Both the position numbers and the translations under genes were made by a program. From an uncultured Bacteroides sp. (GTDB lineage: Bacteria; Bacteroidota; Bacteroidia; Bacteroidales; Bacteroidaceae), in assembly GCA_900544075.1 (NCBI GenBank), contig UQTJ01000003.1, positions 1-64,000 on the forward strand: 64,000 nt of DNA. The letters run 5' to 3'. This document shows, piece by piece, positions 43,034 to 52,828 of the stretch. Positions within the stretch are counted from its first letter, which is position 1; every line of letters begins with the position of its first letter. Under the pieces are notes generated by a model, which made no database searches, was not told where the DNA came from, and worked only from the letters and a program-made list of their open reading frames with translations.

Positions 43034-45469
43034 ATGAAATATAGGTGTGTGGTCATAATATTGGCCAGTTTAAATTTTCTGTTTGGATATTCCCAACGTA
43101 TTGAGAGTTTGCTTGAGAATAACTGGAAGTTCGTTAAAGGGGAAGTATCAGGAGCACAATCTGTTACATTTGATGATACGGATTGGGAGAGTGTGACAGT
43201 TCCTCATGATTGGGCAATTTATGGACCCTTTGATAGAAATAACGATTTACAGAATGTAACTATAGTGCAGAATTTAGAGAAAAAAGCGTCGTTGAAAACT
43301 GGACGTACCGGCGGACTTCCATATATTGGAATAGGCTGGTACCGGACTTCATTCAATGTGCCTGACGGAAAACGTGCTACTTTGGTATTTGATGGAGCAA
43401 TGAGTGAAGCTCGCGTCTATGTTAATGGGGCTGAGGTCTGTTTTTGGCCATACGGATATAATTCTTTTTTCTGTGATGTGACAGAATTTTTACATGCAGA
43501 TGGAAAGAATAATACTCTTGCTGTAAGATTGGAGAATAAACCACAGTCGTCACGTTGGTATCCAGGGGCTGGATTGTATCGTAATGTACATCTTTTAGTT
43601 ACTGAAGAAATTCATGTGCCTGTTTGGGGTACACAAATTACGACTCCGTATGTTAGTGATGATTTTGCGTCTGTTTGCTTACGTACTAAAGTTGAAGGGG
43701 CTGAACTGAAAGAATTGACTATAGTAACAGATATTATATCTCCTGATAGTGTTGTAGTCACTTCAAAAACTACAAAAGGCTATCTTGATAACGAACGGTC
43801 TTTGGTTCAGAATTTTATTGTTGAAAATCCTTATTTATGGTCTCCTGAATCTCCCAAGTTGTATGTGGCTGTCTCTAAAATTTATTGCGAAGGAAAACAT
43901 GTGGATACATACTGTACACGTTTCGGAATCCGTTCTATTGAATATATAGCGGAAAAAGGCTTTTATCTGAATGGTAAACATCGTAAGTTTCAAGGTGTAT
44001 GCAATCATCATGATCTTGGACCTTTAGGAGCGGCCGTCAATAAGTCGGCATTGCGATATCAGCTTTCATTGTTGAAAGATATGGGTTGTGATGCCATCCG
44101 TACCTCACATAATATGCCTGCTCCGGAGTTGGTGGAATTGTGTGATGAAATGGGTTTTATGATGATGATTGAACCTTTTGATGAGTGGGATATTGCCAAA
44201 TGCGAGAATGGATACCATCGTTATTTTAATGAATGGGCAGAAAAGGATATGGTAAATATGCTTAGACATTATCGTAATAATCCCTCTGTGGTAATGTGGA
44301 GCATAGGTAATGAGGTGCCTACACAGTGTAGTCCTGAAGGATATAAGGTCGCAAAATTCTTACAGGATATTTGTCATAGGGAAGATCCTACACGTCCTGT
44401 TACATGTGGGATGGATCAGGTTGACTGTGTTTTGAAGAATGGATTTGCAGCAATGTTGGATATTCCAGGAATTAATTATCGTACTTCACGATATAAAGAG
44501 GCATATGAAAAATTACCGCAAGGTTTTATTTTGGGATCAGAAACAGCTTCTACAGTTAGTTCAAGAGGCGTTTATAAACTTCCGGCTGTAGAAAATTTCA
44601 GTAAACTTTATTCTGATCATCAATGTTCATCATACGATTTGGAAGCATGTACATGGTCTAATATTCCGGATGTTGATTTTGCTTTAGCGGATGATTATAA
44701 TTGGACTTTGGGACAATTTGTGTGGACTGGTTTTGATTATTTGGGAGAGCCTTCTCCTTATGACAAAGATTCCTGGCCTAATCATAGTTCAATGTTTGGT
44801 ATTATAGATTTAGCTTCCATACCTAAAGACCGTTATTATTTGTATCGTAGTGTGTGGAATAAAGAGAAACATACGTTACACGTACTTCCTCATTGGAACT
44901 GGGAAGGATATGAGGGTAAAAATGTACCTGTATTTGTCTATACAAGTTATCCTGCTGCAGAATTGTTTATTAACGGAAAAAGTTTTGGAAAAAAAGAAAA
45001 GAGTAATTCTTTGCCTGAAGAACGTTACCGTTTTACATGGTATAATGCGATTTATGAACCTGGTGAAGTGAAAGTTGTTGCGTATGACAAAAAAGGAAAT
45101 ATCGTTGATGAAAAATCAGTTCGTACATCAGGGCAATCCAATCATATTGAACTTTTACCATCACGGACAGTGTTGTCTGCAGACGGAAAGGATTTAGTTT
45201 ATATAACATTGCGTGTTGTAGATAAATATGGTAATTTGTGCCCTCATGATAATAGTCTTGTAACGTTTGATGTAAAAGGAGCAGGGATATTCCGTGCTTC
45301 TGCCAATGGAGATCCGACTTGTCTGGATGCTTTTCATTTACCACAAATGCATGTTTTTAATGGAATGCTTACATTAATAGTTCAATCTGGTAATAAACCA
45401 GGAGTCATTGAAGTTAAGGCTCGCTCTAAAGGGTTGAAGACTGCTAAATTGAATTTATTTGTTCGATAG
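43034..45469 (+). CDS. GH2 beta-galactosidase-type enzyme with C-terminal Ig-like domains
   Basis: The 811-residue secreted protein has the full GH2 domain order: sugar-binding domain (GIGWYRTSFNVPDGKRATLV, RWYPGAGLYRNVHLLV), immunoglobulin-like domain, TIM barrel (HHDLGPLGAAVNKSALRYQL, DAIRTSHNMPAPE), then DUF4982-like and bacterial Ig-like domains towards the end (NHIELLPSRTVLSADGKDLV). The acid/base is Glu427 in WSIGNEVPTQ and the nucleophile Glu503 in LGSETAS. This architecture is common among Bacteroides beta-galactosidases. It is the last PUL gene, 10 nt after the fusion gene, and is followed by a perfect hairpin terminator. Confidence 0.92.
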   Translation: MKYRCVVIILASLNFLFGYSQRIESLLENNWKFVKGEVSGAQSVTFDDTDWESVTVPHDWAIYGPFDRNNDLQNVTIVQNLEKKASLKTGRTGGLPYIGIGWYRTSFNVPDGKRATLVFDGAMSEARVYVNGAEVCFWPYGYNSFFCDVTEFLHADGKNNTLAVRLENKPQSSRWYPGAGLYRNVHLLVTEEIHVPVWGTQITTPYVSDDFASVCLRTKVEGAELKELTIVTDIISPDSVVVTSKTTKGYLDNERSLVQNFIVENPYLWSPESPKLYVAVSKIYCEGKHVDTYCTRFGIRSIEYIAEKGFYLNGKHRKFQGVCNHHDLGPLGAAVNKSALRYQLSLLKDMGCDAIRTSHNMPAPELVELCDEMGFMMMIEPFDEWDIAKCENGYHRYFNEWAEKDMVNMLRHYRNNPSVVMWSIGNEVPTQCSPEGYKVAKFLQDICHREDPTRPVTCGMDQVDCVLKNGFAAMLDIPGINYRTSRYKEAYEKLPQGFILGSETASTVSSRGVYKLPAVENFSKLYSDHQCSSYDLEACTWSNIPDVDFALADDYNWTLGQFVWTGFDYLGEPSPYDKDSWPNHSSMFGIIDLASIPKDRYYLYRSVWNKEKHTLHVLPHWNWEGYEGKNVPVFVYTSYPAAELFINGKSFGKKEKSNSLPEERYRFTWYNAIYEPGEVKVVAYDKKGNIVDEKSVRTSGQSNHIELLPSRTVLSADGKDLVYITLRVVDKYGNLCPHDNSLVTFDVKGAGIFRASANGDPTCLDAFHLPQMHVFNGMLTLIVQSGNKPGVIEVKARSKGLKTAKLNLFVR

Positions 45470-45515
45470 AATATCTCTTAGACTTTATTAGCAATAAATA
45501 AACTAAAAATGAAAA

Positions 45516-45615
45516 ACTCCATTTCACCAACTTCTGTGAAAGAAGTGAAAGTGAAATGGAGTATTTTTTATGAAGAAAATAATATCTTTATCAAACTAAA
45601 CTGAGAGAAGCATTT
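45516..45615 (+). repeat. Direct repeat copy A with terminator hairpin, end of PUL
   Basis: This 100-nt segment recurs imperfectly at 47206-47308 on the other side of the ATPase gene. It contains a perfect 12-bp stem, ACTCCATTTCAC (45516-45527) with GTGAAATGGAGT (45551-45562), an inner CTTC/GAAG stem, and a T run (45564-45569). It therefore also serves as the terminator of the PUL operon. Confidence 0.8.
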
Positions 45616-45774
45616 TTAATTTTCTTACAAGGTAAGCCGGAAAAAGTGATGATATATTAAGTAAAATGAGTGTAGCTAATATGATATAATCTGCCAAATC
45701 CTCTAAATTCTATGAGATTTGGCAAATTATGTGGATTATTTGTATTATATTTGTGAAAATAAAATTCAATACTT
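45616..45774 (+). promoter_or_regulatory. Promoter region of the AAA ATPase gene with inverted repeat
   Basis: TATATTTG (45746-45753) fits the -7 consensus, 22 nt before the ATG. A 9-bp inverted repeat, TGCCAAATC (45692-45700) and GATTTGGCA (45716-45724), lies where the -33 region would be and could be an operator. Confidence 0.45.
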
Positions 45775-47190
45775 ATGATAATCGGACGAAAAGAAGAGCA
45801 AAGAATATTGCTTTCGGCAGCTCAGTCGGAATATTCGGAACTGATTGCTGTTTATGGTCGTAGGCGCGTAGGTAAGACATACCTTATCCGTGAAACTTTT
45901 GGCTATAAATTTACATTCCAGCATACAGGCTTGGCCAACGCTAAGACAAAAGATCAGCTGTTTAGTTTTGCCATTTCACTTCGTGATGCGGGTTATGACG
46001 ATTGCCCCACACCGCAATCGTGGTTGGAGGCATTCAGTCTGTTATCTCACTTCTTGAAAAACTCGACAGATGAGAAGAAGATTATTTTTCTTGACGAACT
46101 TCCGTGGATGGATACTTCTCGTTCAAATTTCATTTCAGCGTTTGAACATTTCTGGAACGGCTGGGCATCAGCTCGCAAGGATATTGTTTTGATTATATGC
46201 GGGTCAGCCACATCGTGGATTATCAATAAGGTGATTGATGACCATGGAGGGCTTCATAATCGTGTGACGCAACGTATTGCCCTTCAACCGTTTACTTTGA
46301 AAGAGTGTGAGATGTTTGTCAAAAGCAAGGGGCTTGAAATGAACCGATACCAAATAGCTGAGTGCTATATGGTATTGGGTGGCATACCGTTTTATTGGAA
46401 CTTGCTTGAAAGAGGGCTTAGTCTTGCCCAAAATATCGATAAGATTTTCTTTGCCAGAAATGGAAAATTGTCAAATGAATTTAATCTGCTTTATGCTTCT
46501 TTGTTTAAGTCGCCTGAACAATACATAGATGTCGTAACAGCACTTGGCAGGAAAAAGGTCGGTATGACTCGTGAAGAGATTATAACTGCAATCGGCAAAC
46601 CGAGTAACGGAGCATTGAGTAAAGTACTCGATGAGTTGGAATATTGCGGATTTATAAGGAAATACAGTGGTTATGGTAAAAAGACAAAGCAGGCAATTTA
46701 TCAGTTGGTAGATAATTATACGCTCTTTTATTTCAAGTTTATCCGGGAAAACAAGAACAATGATGAGCATTTTTGGTCAGTATCCATCGATTCTGCAACG
46801 CATCGTGCGTGGAGTGGTTTGGCTTTTGAGCGCCTATGTATGGCTCATACGCAGCAAATCAAGGCCGGACTGGGCATTTCAGGTGTATTGAGCAATATCT
46901 ACTCTTGGCGAAAAGAGGCAGATGAAAATGGCGAAGGAGCACAAATTGATTTGTTGATAGACCGCAATGACCAGGTGGTAAATATCTGCGAAATGAAATA
47001 CTCTTTGTCGGAATTTTCTATCGATGCAGAATACGAACGCAATCTCCGTAATAAAAAAAGCGCATTCATCGAAGCTACAAATACCCGCAAAGCAGTACAT
47101 CTTACTATGGTAACTACTTACGGAGTCCGTCATAATTCCCACTCAGGAATAGTGCAAAGCGAGATAACATTAGAGGATTTGTTTGCTTAG
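45775..47190 (+). CDS. AAA ATPase with DUF234-type nuclease-like C-terminal domain
   Basis: The 471-residue protein has a Walker A motif (VYGRRRVGKTYLIRETF, Lys34), a Walker B motif (KIIFLDELPWMD) and a sensor region (LIICGSATSWIINKVI), followed by winged-helix-like segments (MTREEIITAIGKPSNGALSK) and a C-terminal DUF234 region. That end has the pattern of a PD-(D/E)xK fold, with Asp in AQIDLLIDR and ExK in ICEMKYS. Such ATPases are common in archaea and Bacteroidetes and their role is unsettled. The gene is alone between two 100-nt direct repeats and next to a defence operon, which suggests acquisition and possibly a defence-related role. Confidence 0.8.
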   Translation: MIIGRKEEQRILLSAAQSEYSELIAVYGRRRVGKTYLIRETFGYKFTFQHTGLANAKTKDQLFSFAISLRDAGYDDCPTPQSWLEAFSLLSHFLKNSTDEKKIIFLDELPWMDTSRSNFISAFEHFWNGWASARKDIVLIICGSATSWIINKVIDDHGGLHNRVTQRIALQPFTLKECEMFVKSKGLEMNRYQIAECYMVLGGIPFYWNLLERGLSLAQNIDKIFFARNGKLSNEFNLLYASLFKSPEQYIDVVTALGRKKVGMTREEIITAIGKPSNGALSKVLDELEYCGFIRKYSGYGKKTKQAIYQLVDNYTLFYFKFIRENKNNDEHFWSVSIDSATHRAWSGLAFERLCMAHTQQIKAGLGISGVLSNIYSWRKEADENGEGAQIDLLIDRNDQVVNICEMKYSLSEFSIDAEYERNLRNKKSAFIEATNTRKAVHLTMVTTYGVRHNSHSGIVQSEITLEDLFA

Positions 47191-47205
47191 TAGAAGTAGA
47201 AATGT

Positions 47206-47308
47206 ACTCCATTTTGCTTGCTTCTGTGAAGGATGTGAAAGTGAAATGGAGTATGTTTTTTAAGAAGAAAATAATATACTTTGTTGTTTTAAACCGGGAG
47301 ATGCGTTT
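47206..47308 (+). repeat. Direct repeat copy B with terminator hairpin after the ATPase gene
   Basis: This is the partner of 45516-45615; the best conserved blocks are CTTCTGTGAA (47221-47230), GTGAAAGTGAAATGGAGTAT (47235-47254) and AAGAAGAAAATAATAT (47262-47277). Similarity runs on to 47308. The stem is shorter here, ACTCCATTT (47206-47214) with AAATGGAGT (47244-47252), followed by a T run, so it can terminate the ATPase transcript. Confidence 0.8.
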
Positions 47309-47346
47309 GGCGGAAGGAAAAATCAGGCAAAATCCGCTCTGTAACA

Positions 47347-47376
47347 TTGTTGTGTCGTAATTAATGACTAACTTTG
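47347..47376 (+). promoter_or_regulatory. Promoter of the Wadjet operon
   Basis: TTG (47347-47349), a 19-nt spacer and TAACTTTG (47369-47376) fit the consensus. Transcription would begin near 47382, which rules out the in-frame ATG at 47374 and supports the jetA start at 47404. Confidence 0.6.
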
Positions 47377-47403
47377 TATGATAACTTATTTCGAATAAAA
47401 AAC

Positions 47404-48864
47404 ATGTCCGAAACTCAGCTATTGTCCGATATATTGAATGGTTCTCCATGTGCGGAGCTTTTGCGCCTGCGCAACAGGGAGATTATCATATTGTTTCTAT
47501 ATGAAACTTTTTATAAGCATAGGGAACCTGTGGCTTATGATTCATTGAAGATGCGACTATCCGATTACCTTTCATCCATCAATTTGGAGAATGACGAGGA
47601 GAATGATATAAACGTGTTCGACTCGTACGACGAGAAGGCATATAAGTATATTCAGAAATGGACGGACAAAGGTTTTCTCCGCAATTATCAGGAAGAAAGC
47701 GGAGAGGTGTTTTACGAGCTTTCGTCATATTCCAGCAAGGTGATAGACTGGCTTCTCAGTCTGAAGAAGGATGAGTTCGTTGGAACTGAGTCAAAGTTTA
47801 TGAACCTTTACGGACAGATAAAGGAACTTGTAGAGTTTACCAACGAGGACCCTGAAGAACGTATCCATATGCTGGAACAGAAAAAGATGGAGATAGAACA
47901 TCAGATTCAGGGTCTCAGGGCCGGCGAATCTGCCATGGTCTATGAAGACTATCAGGTACTTCCACGTTTCCGGGATATTACCCGTACGGCAAAGGAACTT
48001 CTTTCAGATTTCAAGGAGGTGGAAGACAATTTCAAGTCAATTACAAAATCCATCTATCAGAAACATGCCGAGGGAGATGTGTCGAAAGGTGATATCCTGG
48101 GATATACGTTCGATGCGCTCGACAAGCTTCAGGAAAGTTCTCAGGGAAAAAGTTTCTATGCTTTCTGGGATTTCCTTATGACGCCATCCATGCAGGATGC
48201 CTGGGATCATATGGTGGATGATTTGTATCATTCCATAGATCCGTCGCAGATACGTCAGGAAGATATGTTCCTGAAAAACATGAAACAGTATCTCTATAAC
48301 AGCGGAAAGAAAGTATATCAGGCAAACGACAAGATGGCTGAAAAATTGAGCCGTATCATCTGCGAGAACAATAACTCTCAGTCGGCTGCATCGAAACGTG
48401 TGATTCAGGACATACAGTCGGTACTTCTTCAGTTGGCAAGCCAGAATATAAAACCCGATGTGTCGCTTGAACTGGAGACAATGCCGGAAATTTCCATGCC
48501 TATAGAGAGAAAACTTACTCTTGAAAAGACTGATGATGTGGACTACAACAATGTGATAGAAATAGCCAGTGCGGACATTTCAGAGGCAGAACATGCGGAT
48601 AAATTGTTTGTAAGTCACGGTGTTGACCGCGCTATATTGAAACAGAGAATACATGATTCGTTGAAGCACCGCAAGCAGGTATCTCTGTCCGATGTGGTAG
48701 AGGAGAGTGGAGGTCTGGAGAAAGGACTGGCAGAGCTGTTCGGATATATCAGTGTGATACGCGGGTTCAGGCATACTATCAATCCCGACCGCACACAGGT
48801 CATACCGTTTAACAGCGAGTTGAAGAAATCAATTGTAATACCGGAAATTATTATCTTAAAATGA
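47404..48864 (+). CDS. jetA: Wadjet defence protein JetA (DUF3375)
   Basis: The 486-residue protein (start MSETQLLSDILNGSPCAELL) is of the DUF3375 family: winged-helix N terminus (NREIIILFLYETFYKHREPV), a long helical middle (EERIHMLEQKKMEIEHQIQG) and a C-terminal winged-helix-like part (VSLSDVVEESGGLEKGLAEL). In Wadjet systems JetA is the kleisin-like subunit (MksF) that bridges the SMC-like ATPase heads. It opens a compact four-gene operon, overlapping jetB by 4 nt (ATGA at 48861-48864). The promoter at 47347-47376 fixes the start. Gene order and the identity of all four members make the assignment firm. Confidence 0.92.
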   Translation: MSETQLLSDILNGSPCAELLRLRNREIIILFLYETFYKHREPVAYDSLKMRLSDYLSSINLENDEENDINVFDSYDEKAYKYIQKWTDKGFLRNYQEESGEVFYELSSYSSKVIDWLLSLKKDEFVGTESKFMNLYGQIKELVEFTNEDPEERIHMLEQKKMEIEHQIQGLRAGESAMVYEDYQVLPRFRDITRTAKELLSDFKEVEDNFKSITKSIYQKHAEGDVSKGDILGYTFDALDKLQESSQGKSFYAFWDFLMTPSMQDAWDHMVDDLYHSIDPSQIRQEDMFLKNMKQYLYNSGKKVYQANDKMAEKLSRIICENNNSQSAASKRVIQDIQSVLLQLASQNIKPDVSLELETMPEISMPIERKLTLEKTDDVDYNNVIEIASADISEAEHADKLFVSHGVDRAILKQRIHDSLKHRKQVSLSDVVEESGGLEKGLAELFGYISVIRGFRHTINPDRTQVIPFNSELKKSIVIPEIIILK

Positions 48865-49439
48865 ATATAGATTCTATAATAGCACCTTACGGACGTACCG
48901 TTGTACGCCTGCTTAAAGGTCCCGTTGAAATGACGGACACTAAAGCATGGGAGGATATCCTGAACTATCAGTCGGAGATAAACAAGTATCTCATGAACAT
49001 AGGTATAGAACTGATAGTAAAACGAGACGAAGGCTTTGCATATATCAAGCAGATAGTGGATGATGAGGACAAGACTACAGGACTTATTCCCCGTCAGCAG
49101 CTTGGTTTCGAGATATCAGTCATTCTTATAATTCTCAGACAGATGCTTGAAGAGTTCGACAGCAATATGGATGAGCTTTATTCCACAGAGTGTTTTGTTA
49201 GAGCTGACGATTTGAAGGAGAGAATAGAGATATTCCTTCCGGAGCGTTTCAACAGAGTGAAGCTACTCAGCGAGATAGATACATATATCACCCGTCTGGT
49301 GTCGCTGGGATATCTGAAACTGATAAAGCGCGACAATGTGAATACATATCAGATTCACAGAATTATAAAAGAGAAAGTAACATTGGACAAACTACAAGAA
49401 TTTAAGGATAAACTGCAAGAATATGTTGAGTCTGTTTAG
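48861..49439 (+). CDS. jetB: Wadjet defence protein JetB (DUF4194)
   Basis: The 192-residue protein is of the DUF4194 family, the MksE/KITE-like subunit with tandem winged helices that binds the JetA kleisin. Visible segments are RTVVRLLKGPVEMTDTKAWE, FAYIKQIVDDEDKTTGLIPR and the second winged helix RLVSLGYLKLIKRDNVNTYQ. It starts inside the jetA stop and its end overlaps the jetC start by 17 nt, so the three genes are translationally coupled. The size is normal for the family. Confidence 0.9.
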   Translation: MNIDSIIAPYGRTVVRLLKGPVEMTDTKAWEDILNYQSEINKYLMNIGIELIVKRDEGFAYIKQIVDDEDKTTGLIPRQQLGFEISVILIILRQMLEEFDSNMDELYSTECFVRADDLKERIEIFLPERFNRVKLLSEIDTYITRLVSLGYLKLIKRDNVNTYQIHRIIKEKVTLDKLQEFKDKLQEYVESV

Positions 49440-52400
49440 TACCGGTTCCGATACGTCGGGATTTCGTCTGAAATACATGGAGATATACAACTGGGGAACA
49501 TTCCATGAAAGGATTTTCCGTATGGAGCCCCAGGGAAACAATGCCCTGCTTACGGGAGCAAACGCTTCGGGAAAGAGTACCATAATAGATGCTCTCCTCA
49601 CTCTGATGGTACCTGCCAAGAAGGACAGGTTCTACAATCAGTCGTCGGGAGTGGAGAAGAAAGGTAACCGAACAGAGGAGACATACGTCTTGGGTAATTA
49701 CGGAAACATACAGCGAGACGGCGAAAGCGGTGCCAGCACACAGTCATTGCGCGACCATTCGGCATACTCAGTGCTTCTTGCCACTTTTACCAATACCGAT
49801 ACACGTGTGGTTACTGTGTTTCAGGTTCGCTGGTTCTCCGGCGGTGAGTTGAGGCGTACTTTCGGTCTGGCTCATTGTGAACTGGATATAAAGACCGACT
49901 TCCAGCCATTCGATGGTAGGGGTAATTGGCGCCGCCGTCTGGAAAGCTCGCATAAGGGAAACCGTACCATGGTGGAATTCTTTGAAGGACCAGTGGGTTA
50001 TGCCGACCGTATTACACAGCTTTTCGGTATGCGTTCCGTCAAGGCCCTTTCTCTTTTCAATCAGATTGTGGGTGTGAAGGTACTCGATGATTTGGACGAT
50101 TTTATCCGTACCAATATGCTTGAAGAACAGAATGCCGAGTCGCAGTATATAATGCTTAAAGACAGTTTCAAGACTCTGATGGAGGCAAAGACCAATATCG
50201 AAAAGGCAGGAAAACAGATTGAGATGCTTACTCCTATATCGGAATATGCAGACGAGATAAAAGAATATATCCAGAAAATCAAACAGCTTTCCATGGACAG
50301 GGAAAGCATTGATTACTGGTTTGCCCGTAAGACTATAGAACTGGGTAAGGAACGTGTTGATTCTTTGGAACAGGAGCAGGAACGTCTTGAAAAAGAGGAA
50401 AAGAAACTCCGTGACGACGAGGACAGAATGCGTCAGGACGAACGTTCCATAGCTCTTGCCATAGAGAATGATGAGGTGGGCAGGAAGATAAAGGAAATGG
50501 AGCAGGAAATCAAGCGCCTGGAAGAACTCCGTGATGAGCGCGTGTCTCGTATGGATGAATATAACTCGGTGGCATCTGTTCTTTCGCTCAATACTGACCC
50601 TGACAAGGATACTTTCATAAGTCAGCGTGACTCTGTGTCAGGACGTCTGGAAAGCATGAATGCAGGTATAGAGCAGAAAATCAGAGAAACCATAACTTTC
50701 GAAAATGAAAGAAAAGAAATCGGTCAGAAGATAGATGAGTATATCAAGACCATTGACTCTCTGAAGAAGAACAAGAACAATATTTCCGGACGTGAATCAG
50801 AGATACGTGAAATGATTCTCGAACATACCGGAGCCTCTAAGGATGAGATACCTTTCATCGGTGAGCTGATAAAAGTAAATCCTGCGGAAATGGAGTGGGA
50901 GGGTGCCATAGAAAAAATCCTTCACAATTTTGCATTGCATCTGCTTGTGCCTGACGAGTATTATCATGAGGTAAACAAGTTCCTGAATTCCAACGACCTG
51001 AAAGGAAGGATTACTTATTACCGCTATCGCACTTACAACTCGCTTGCAGGTATGGAAACATTTACAGCTGACGATGCCAGACTGCTCGACAAGATAGAAA
51101 TACGTCCAGACTCTGAATATGAGGAGTGGATACGTGATACCATATTCAATAAATATAACTATGCGTGCGTGGAAAATCTTGAGGAGTTCGAACGCTATCA
51201 GGAAAAGGCTGTTACGCGTGAGGGACTGATAAAGTTCTCGCACGACAGGCATGAGAAGGATGACCGTCCTCAGGTAGTGAGCAAGGCAAATTATATCCTC
51301 GGATGGGATAACCAGGACAAGATAGCCCTGCTGCAACATGAGATAAAGGAACTTCAGCAGAAAGACATAGAGCTGATGGCTAAGCTGAATGATATAAACT
51401 CCGAGAAACAGAAACTCCAGTATGATTACGACATGAGCAAGAAACTGGTGGATATGTTCAAGGATTTCGATGCCGTAAACTGGAAGGAATACGCAACACG
51501 TCTGCAGGAGAAACTTTCCGACAAAGCAGAGCTGGAGAAGAACAACAATACCATTCAGGCTTTGCAGAAACAGTTGGAGCAGGTGCGTCAGGCAATACGC
51601 AAGATTTCTCTTGAGGAGATACGCGACAAAGTCAGTCAGATTTCTGATATAAAATTCAAGATAAAGGAAACGAAACATAAGATGGAAGAATGTCAGAAGT
51701 CTATTTCATCAATGCGTTCTATCCTTCTTTCGGACTTTGAGCAGGCTTACGAAGAACTCAGGAACTGTACATATGATGACCTGGATAAGGAGTATAAATC
51801 ATTTATCAGTCGTAATGACCGTGAGAAAGGTAAGTTGTCGACAAAAAAACGGGAAGCGGAAGACAAGGCAAAGGATCATATCCGCGATTTTAAACATCCT
51901 TCGGAATATATCACAGAGAAATTCAAGGACTGGCGTTCGGACGTTAATGCCATGCCTGAAGCAGAAAATATTGACTTGATAGACGAGTACCAGGAAATGT
52001 TGTACCGTCTGCAGAAAGAAAACCTGCCGAAATACGAAAAGCAGTTTGACAATTATCTGCAGAAAACGCTTACCGACAAGGTCGGTGATTTCCGTATGTT
52101 CTTTATGAACTGGAAGAGTGCTATAGATGACAATATCGAAATGCTTAACGAGTCACTCCACGGCATCGACTATCGCAAGCAGCCTGCTACATATATACAG
52201 CTTGTGATGCAGAAAAAAGTAAATGAAGAGGTTAAGGAATTCTGTAAACTGATGGATGAGGCTATGCCTAACATTCAGAAAATAAATTCTACCGTGGATG
52301 GGCGTAAAATCCATTTCCGCGAGCATATCCAGCCTTTTATGGATCGCTTGGAAAATGAGGACTGGAGAAACAGGGTTATGGACGTACGTTCATGGTTCAC

Positions 52401-52815
52401 TTATAAGGCTGAGGAGTTCAACCGCAATACAGGAAATAAGGAAACCACATACGAGAACATGGGACATTTGTCGGGAGGAGAGAAAGCCCAGCTTACTTAT
52501 ACCATCCTCGGTTCTGCCATAGCCTACCAGTTCGGATTGACGAAGAGCGGAATGCAGGATAATTCGTTCCGTTTCATAGCCATCGATGAGGCTTTCAAGG
52601 CACAGGATGAGGACAAAGCACGCTATCTGATAGACCTTTGCAAACAGCTTCACTTGCAGCTCCTTGTCGTTACTCCTAACGACAATATACATATAGTAGA
52701 GAACGATATCTCGTATGTGTATTTCGTTGAGCGTAAGGAAGAAAAGACTTCATGGCTCTACAGTATGCCTATTGAGCAATGGAGGGCAGAGAAGAATCCG
52801 GGAACATTGTTTTAA
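49423..52815 (+). CDS. jetC: Wadjet SMC-like ATPase JetC
   Basis: The 1130-residue protein is an SMC/MukB-like ATPase: Walker A GANASGKST (residues 45-53), long coiled-coil arms (about 280-480 and 640-960) flanking a hinge-like region (about 485-600), ABC signature LSGGEKAQL (from 1016) and Walker B IAIDEAF (Asp1055, Glu1056). In Wadjet this motor extrudes DNA loops and detects small circular DNA such as plasmids, passing it to JetD for cutting. All ATPase motifs are intact, so the motor should be active. It overlaps jetB by 17 nt and is followed by jetD after 13 nt. Confidence 0.94.
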   Translation: MLSLFSTGSDTSGFRLKYMEIYNWGTFHERIFRMEPQGNNALLTGANASGKSTIIDALLTLMVPAKKDRFYNQSSGVEKKGNRTEETYVLGNYGNIQRDGESGASTQSLRDHSAYSVLLATFTNTDTRVVTVFQVRWFSGGELRRTFGLAHCELDIKTDFQPFDGRGNWRRRLESSHKGNRTMVEFFEGPVGYADRITQLFGMRSVKALSLFNQIVGVKVLDDLDDFIRTNMLEEQNAESQYIMLKDSFKTLMEAKTNIEKAGKQIEMLTPISEYADEIKEYIQKIKQLSMDRESIDYWFARKTIELGKERVDSLEQEQERLEKEEKKLRDDEDRMRQDERSIALAIENDEVGRKIKEMEQEIKRLEELRDERVSRMDEYNSVASVLSLNTDPDKDTFISQRDSVSGRLESMNAGIEQKIRETITFENERKEIGQKIDEYIKTIDSLKKNKNNISGRESEIREMILEHTGASKDEIPFIGELIKVNPAEMEWEGAIEKILHNFALHLLVPDEYYHEVNKFLNSNDLKGRITYYRYRTYNSLAGMETFTADDARLLDKIEIRPDSEYEEWIRDTIFNKYNYACVENLEEFERYQEKAVTREGLIKFSHDRHEKDDRPQVVSKANYILGWDNQDKIALLQHEIKELQQKDIELMAKLNDINSEKQKLQYDYDMSKKLVDMFKDFDAVNWKEYATRLQEKLSDKAELEKNNNTIQALQKQLEQVRQAIRKISLEEIRDKVSQISDIKFKIKETKHKMEECQKSISSMRSILLSDFEQAYEELRNCTYDDLDKEYKSFISRNDREKGKLSTKKREAEDKAKDHIRDFKHPSEYITEKFKDWRSDVNAMPEAENIDLIDEYQEMLYRLQKENLPKYEKQFDNYLQKTLTDKVGDFRMFFMNWKSAIDDNIEMLNESLHGIDYRKQPATYIQLVMQKKVNEEVKEFCKLMDEAMPNIQKINSTVDGRKIHFREHIQPFMDRLENEDWRNRVMDVRSWFTYKAEEFNRNTGNKETTYENMGHLSGGEKAQLTYTILGSAIAYQFGLTKSGMQDNSFRFIAIDEAFKAQDEDKARYLIDLCKQLHLQLLVVTPNDNIHIVENDISYVYFVERKEEKTSWLYSMPIEQWRAEKNPGTLF

Positions 52816-52828
52816 AACTATATAGCCT

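Noticed and set aside
50797..51678. 293-codon open frame antisense to jetC
   Set aside because: It is contained in the coiled-coil part of jetC; the long run without stops follows from the biased codons of that region.
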